From Candidatus Sericytochromatia bacterium (lineage in GTDB: Bacteria; Cyanobacteriota; Sericytochromatia; JACMPN01), in the NCBI GenBank assembly GCA_014377495.1, contig JACMPN010000478.1, forward strand, positions 1-16,224: a stretch of DNA of 16,224 nt, given 5' to 3'. This document shows, piece by piece, positions 13,600 through 16,224 of the stretch (position 1 is its first letter; every line of letters begins with the position of its first letter). The notes under the pieces were generated by a model that was not told the origin of the DNA, did not search any database, and saw only the letters and a list, made by a program, of their open reading frames with translations. Position numbers and translations under genes: made by a program.

Positions 13600-16224
13600 T
13601 CAGCGCACCATGCGGGTCAAGGCGACGTTCGCCCGGATGTTGGCCCGCCACGTCAGCTGGCCTTGTATCCCGATCTCGAGGATCAGCCGACCCGTGCCCT
13701 GCGTGATCAGCGTCCCGCCATCCCGGGTCCGGGCCACCCGGTTGGGCAGCGCCAGCTGCCGCCAGCCGGCGCCCTGGTATTCCCAGACCGTGTGCCCGTC
13801 CGGCGTGACCTCGATGACCCGGTTGTTCCGGCTGTCGGCAATCAGGGTGTCGTGGTTGGGGAGCCGCAGGGCATGCTCGGGACCGTTCAAGTCGTCGTAA
13901 CGCCATACGTCCCGGCCTCCGGCATCGATTTCCCGCACCGTATTGCCCGCCAGATCGACGAACAGCGTATTGCCGTCATCCAGGCGCTGGCAGTAGACCG
14001 GATTGGCCCGGCCTTCGGGATCTCGCCACTCCCAGGCGACGTGATTGTCCGGCGTGATCTCGATCAGAGGGCTGTTGTCCTGATCGGCGATCAGGACGTT
14101 GCCATCTGCCAGACGCTGCGCATGGCGGGGGCTCGAGATGCCGTGCTTCCCTGCCGTCCGCCAAACGATCTCGTTGGTCGTCGTGTCCACGTCCACGACC
14201 CGATGGTGGCCCGTATCGGCGATCAGGACAAAGTGCTCGTCGTGCAGCTCGATGGAATGGGGCTTTTCGAGTTCTCCGTCGCCCCAGATCCAATGCACCT
14301 GATGCCCACGCTTCACCCAAAGGACCCAACTGCCCCAGCGCAAGGAGATCAGCACATCGAGCGGCTGCCTGTCGATGCCAAGCGTGGCGGTCCCCTCCAG
14401 GGTGTCCTCGGCGGCGAGTGGGGCTGCCTTGGGCACTCCCACCACCTTGGCCGGTGGCGGTGGGGGCGGCGGGAGCGGCGGGAGGGATGCCGCTGCCTGT
14501 TGCGCCAGGCGGCGGGACTTCACGGCCTCCAGCAAGTCATTGCGCAAGTCGGCACACATGCGGCGGACCGCTTCCATGTCGACACGCCAGGGCTTTTCGG
14601 TTTTCATGGCGGCCAAGCGGCGGGCGGCTTCGGCTTTCAGGATGCGGATGCATTCCGCCTGCCTGCCTTCTGCGACCGCCTTGTGGGCCGCCCGTTGTGC
14701 CGCCGCCCGGGCTTTCTGCTCCAGTTTGCCGGCCAGGATGGAGGGGTCTTCCGGCGTCAGACGTGCCACCTGCCAAAGGCGGTCCACGTCCCCGTTGGCA
14801 CCACGCTGCATCCGGGGATTGGGGTCCAGCTGCGCCAACTGATCCGCCCAGAGCACCCCGCCCGCCTCGTCGATCTGGACGATCACCCGGTCGTCCCAGT
14901 AGGCGAATTGACCCCGGTCCATGGCCGCCATCCCGATCGGCGCGGCCATCGCCAACTCCGGCGGCGGCGCCAGCGTGTCGAATTCCCAACGGAAGACGCC
15001 AAACCGGTCCAGCATGACGATCCGGTGGTTCCCGGCATCTAGGATGACCGTCTTGCCGCTGGTCAGACGGAACGCCCGACGCGGGGTGTCCAACGCCGCA
15101 GGGCCTTTGCCGGCGCCGCCACGGGCCACCTTCTGCAGATTCCCGAACTGCCAGACGAGTTCCCCGTCGGCCATTTCAATGACCCGGTGGTTCCCCGAGT
15201 CGCAGATCAGCTGATTGCCGTTCGGCAGGATCTGAATGTCGGTCGGGAAACACAGCTCGCCCTGACCGATGCCCGGCATGCCCCGGCCATAGGGTGATTT
15301 TGGCTTTCCCTGGGCGTCGACCCGGCGGATCTGGTGGGCCGCCCGATCGACGACGAGGGTTTCGCCCCATTCCGTGCGGGCCACCCGCACCGGTTCGACG
15401 AGCGCCCCGCCCCGACCGGGCCACTCCCAGTACGGCTCCCCATCGGGGGTGACTTCGAACAATTGCCGACCGCACCGGTCCAGGATCAGGGAATTGCCGT
15501 TGGCGAGCCGCAGCGCATCGACGGGCTTCTGAAGCAGCCGGTCGAGTCCTTCCCCGGAATCGCCGTTGGCCTGCATTTGCCAGGCGATGGCGCCGTGCGT
15601 GTCCAGCTCGATCACCCGCCGGCGGTCCGGATCGGTGAAAAACAAGTGTCCGGGCAGCAGGAAGGCCCGCTCGAAGACCGTGCCTTCGCCCAACTGGTCT
15701 TGCAGAAAGGCATCGAGGCCACGGGCCTTGATCGCATCCGGCACATCCAGGCCGCAGCCCGGGCAGATGTAGCTGCCGTACAAAAAGACGCCGCACTCCG
15801 GGCAGTTCTCCGGCAGTTCGTCGAGGATTTCCAGGAATTCCACTTCCGTCTCACGCAGCGCCATGTCCTGCCGTTCGATGATCTGGAACCATTCGTCGAC
15901 CATGTCCCGGGTGATGACGACTTCGACGTCCCCGGTGTGGGTCAGATCCTTCAAGACGACCTCGACGGCCCGGTGCGTCTCCAGATGCGTGACGGCCTCG
16001 TTGGCGGCGATGGCCACCCGGGCCCGGGCCTCCGGTGCGTCCTGCAGATGGCGGCCGTTGACGTCGGCGTACTCGCGTGCGACGAATTCAGCGATCAGCC
16101 GCCCGGCGCCTTCCGGGAACGTCCTCGGCTCGGCCGGCACGGGCTCGGGACTCCGCCAGGTCTTTTGCGGCCCGGCGATCTCGTCGAGCCCCGGTGCTGC
16201 AGGGACCCGGGCGATGACGGCCGC
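13600..16224 (-). CDS. Zinc-ribbon and double beta-propeller protein (5' end outside window)
   Basis: The frame is open through the right edge. A GTG at 16140 is a possible start, but coding-like sequence (for example GPQKTWRSPEP) continues upstream, so the true start is probably outside. At least 874 residues are present. Numbering from that GTG, a helical N-terminal region is followed by a zinc-ribbon motif C113-PE-C116 and C126-PG-C129. Six blade-like repeats come next (about 160-450), then an Ala/Arg/Lys-rich helical segment, a polyproline linker (LPPLPPPPPPP) and six more blades to the end. Blades share the pattern NG(N/D)xLIxDxxNxRVIExxPDGxxxWEW, as in NHL, PQQ-like and arylsulfotransferase-type propellers. 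No catalytic His/Arg set of arylsulfotransferases is evident, and no signal peptide can be judged. It may be a protein-interaction scaffold; this is inference. Confidence 0.9.
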   Translation of the reverse strand, partial: AAVIARVPAAPGLDEIAGPQKTWRSPEPVPAEPRTFPEGAGRLIAEFVAREYADVNGRHLQDAPEARARVAIAANEAVTHLETHRAVEVVLKDLTHTGDVEVVITRDMVDEWFQIIERQDMALRETEVEFLEILDELPENCPECGVFLYGSYICPGCGLDVPDAIKARGLDAFLQDQLGEGTVFERAFLLPGHLFFTDPDRRRVIELDTHGAIAWQMQANGDSGEGLDRLLQKPVDALRLANGNSLILDRCGRQLFEVTPDGEPYWEWPGRGGALVEPVRVARTEWGETLVVDRAAHQIRRVDAQGKPKSPYGRGMPGIGQGELCFPTDIQILPNGNQLICDSGNHRVIEMADGELVWQFGNLQKVARGGAGKGPAALDTPRRAFRLTSGKTVILDAGNHRIVMLDRFGVFRWEFDTLAPPPELAMAAPIGMAAMDRGQFAYWDDRVIVQIDEAGGVLWADQLAQLDPNPRMQRGANGDVDRLWQVARLTPEDPSILAGKLEQKARAAAQRAAHKAVAEGRQAECIRILKAEAARRLAAMKTEKPWRVDMEAVRRMCADLRNDLLEAVKSRRLAQQAAASLPPLPPPPPPPAKVVGVPKAAPLAAEDTLEGTATLGIDRQPLDVLISLRWGSWVLWVKRGHQVHWIWGDGELEKPHSIELHDEHFVLIADTGHHRVVDVDTTTNEIVWRTAGKHGISSPRHAQRLADGNVLIADQDNSPLIEITPDNHVAWEWRDPEGRANPVYCQRLDDGNTLFVDLAGNTVREIDAGGRDVWRYDDLNGPEHALRLPNHDTLIADSRNNRVIEVTPDGHTVWEYQGAGWRQLALPNRVARTRDGGTLITQGTGRLILEIGIQGQLTWRANIRANVALTRMVR
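15754..15804 (-). other. Zinc-ribbon-like CPEC...CPGC motif
   Basis: Two CPxC knuckles are separated by nine residues within the propeller protein, directly before the first propeller. Spacing and Gly/Pro context match small zinc ribbons that mediate protein or nucleic-acid contacts. Confidence 0.75.

Noticed and set aside
13579..15042. Plus-strand open frame (about 487 codons) opposite the propeller gene
   Set aside because: The minus strand shows ordered propeller blades; the plus translation has no repeat or domain logic.

Overview
The window comes from a GC-rich bacterial chromosome, probably a diderm. Five predicted proteins carry a lipoprotein signal, several followed by Pro/Thr/Ser-rich spacers, and coding frames are strongly biased to G/C at third positions. 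There is no rRNA, tRNA, transposase or other phylogenetic marker, so I do not assign a phylum. Two features run off the window: a repeat lipoprotein at the left edge and a large beta-propeller protein at the right edge.

Left part (1-4242), mostly envelope proteins of unknown role. A minus-strand lipoprotein with alternating 21- and 22-residue Gly/Gln/Asn-rich repeats fills 1-593. A diverged tandem copy of its 5' half and upstream DNA lies at 925-1253, carrying one repeat motif and a one-base frameshift, followed by a perfect 22-bp hairpin. A plus-strand lipoprotein with two cysteine-paired repeat domains (1402-2190) converges on a minus-strand lipoprotein with an 18-residue EPVG repeat (2694-3260), with a long hairpin between them. 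Divergent from the latter is a Gly/Ala-rich, probably membrane-associated protein (3571-4242).

Middle part (4378-10065), mostly recognisable enzymes. A small VOC/glyoxalase-fold protein is preceded by a LexA-like palindrome. Next come a complete cytochrome P450, a damaged reading frame, and then a minus-strand run. In transcription order that run is: a small two-helix membrane protein whose frame is broken by one base, a DUF3817 membrane protein (ATGA overlap), a Bcp/PrxQ peroxiredoxin, a possible 21-codon ORF, acyl-CoA thioesterase II (TesB) and a soluble histidine kinase. The peroxiredoxin, P450, VOC protein and thioesterase would suit lipid or oxidative-stress metabolism, but that link is inference from proximity.

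Right part (10481-16224). A 758-residue protein has an N-terminal run of eleven 14-residue Pro-rich repeats and a long, mostly helical C-terminal region that I do not recognise. It converges, across another long hairpin, on an FKBP-type prolyl isomerase lipoprotein. Upstream of that lies a protein of at least 874 residues with a zinc-ribbon-like motif and two NHL/PQQ-like beta-propellers joined by a helical and polyproline linker. No CRISPR array, phage module or known defence system is present. The most unusual content is the set of unrelated in-frame repeat proteins and several genes that become coherent only when a single-base frame change is allowed, which may reflect true decay or consensus errors.
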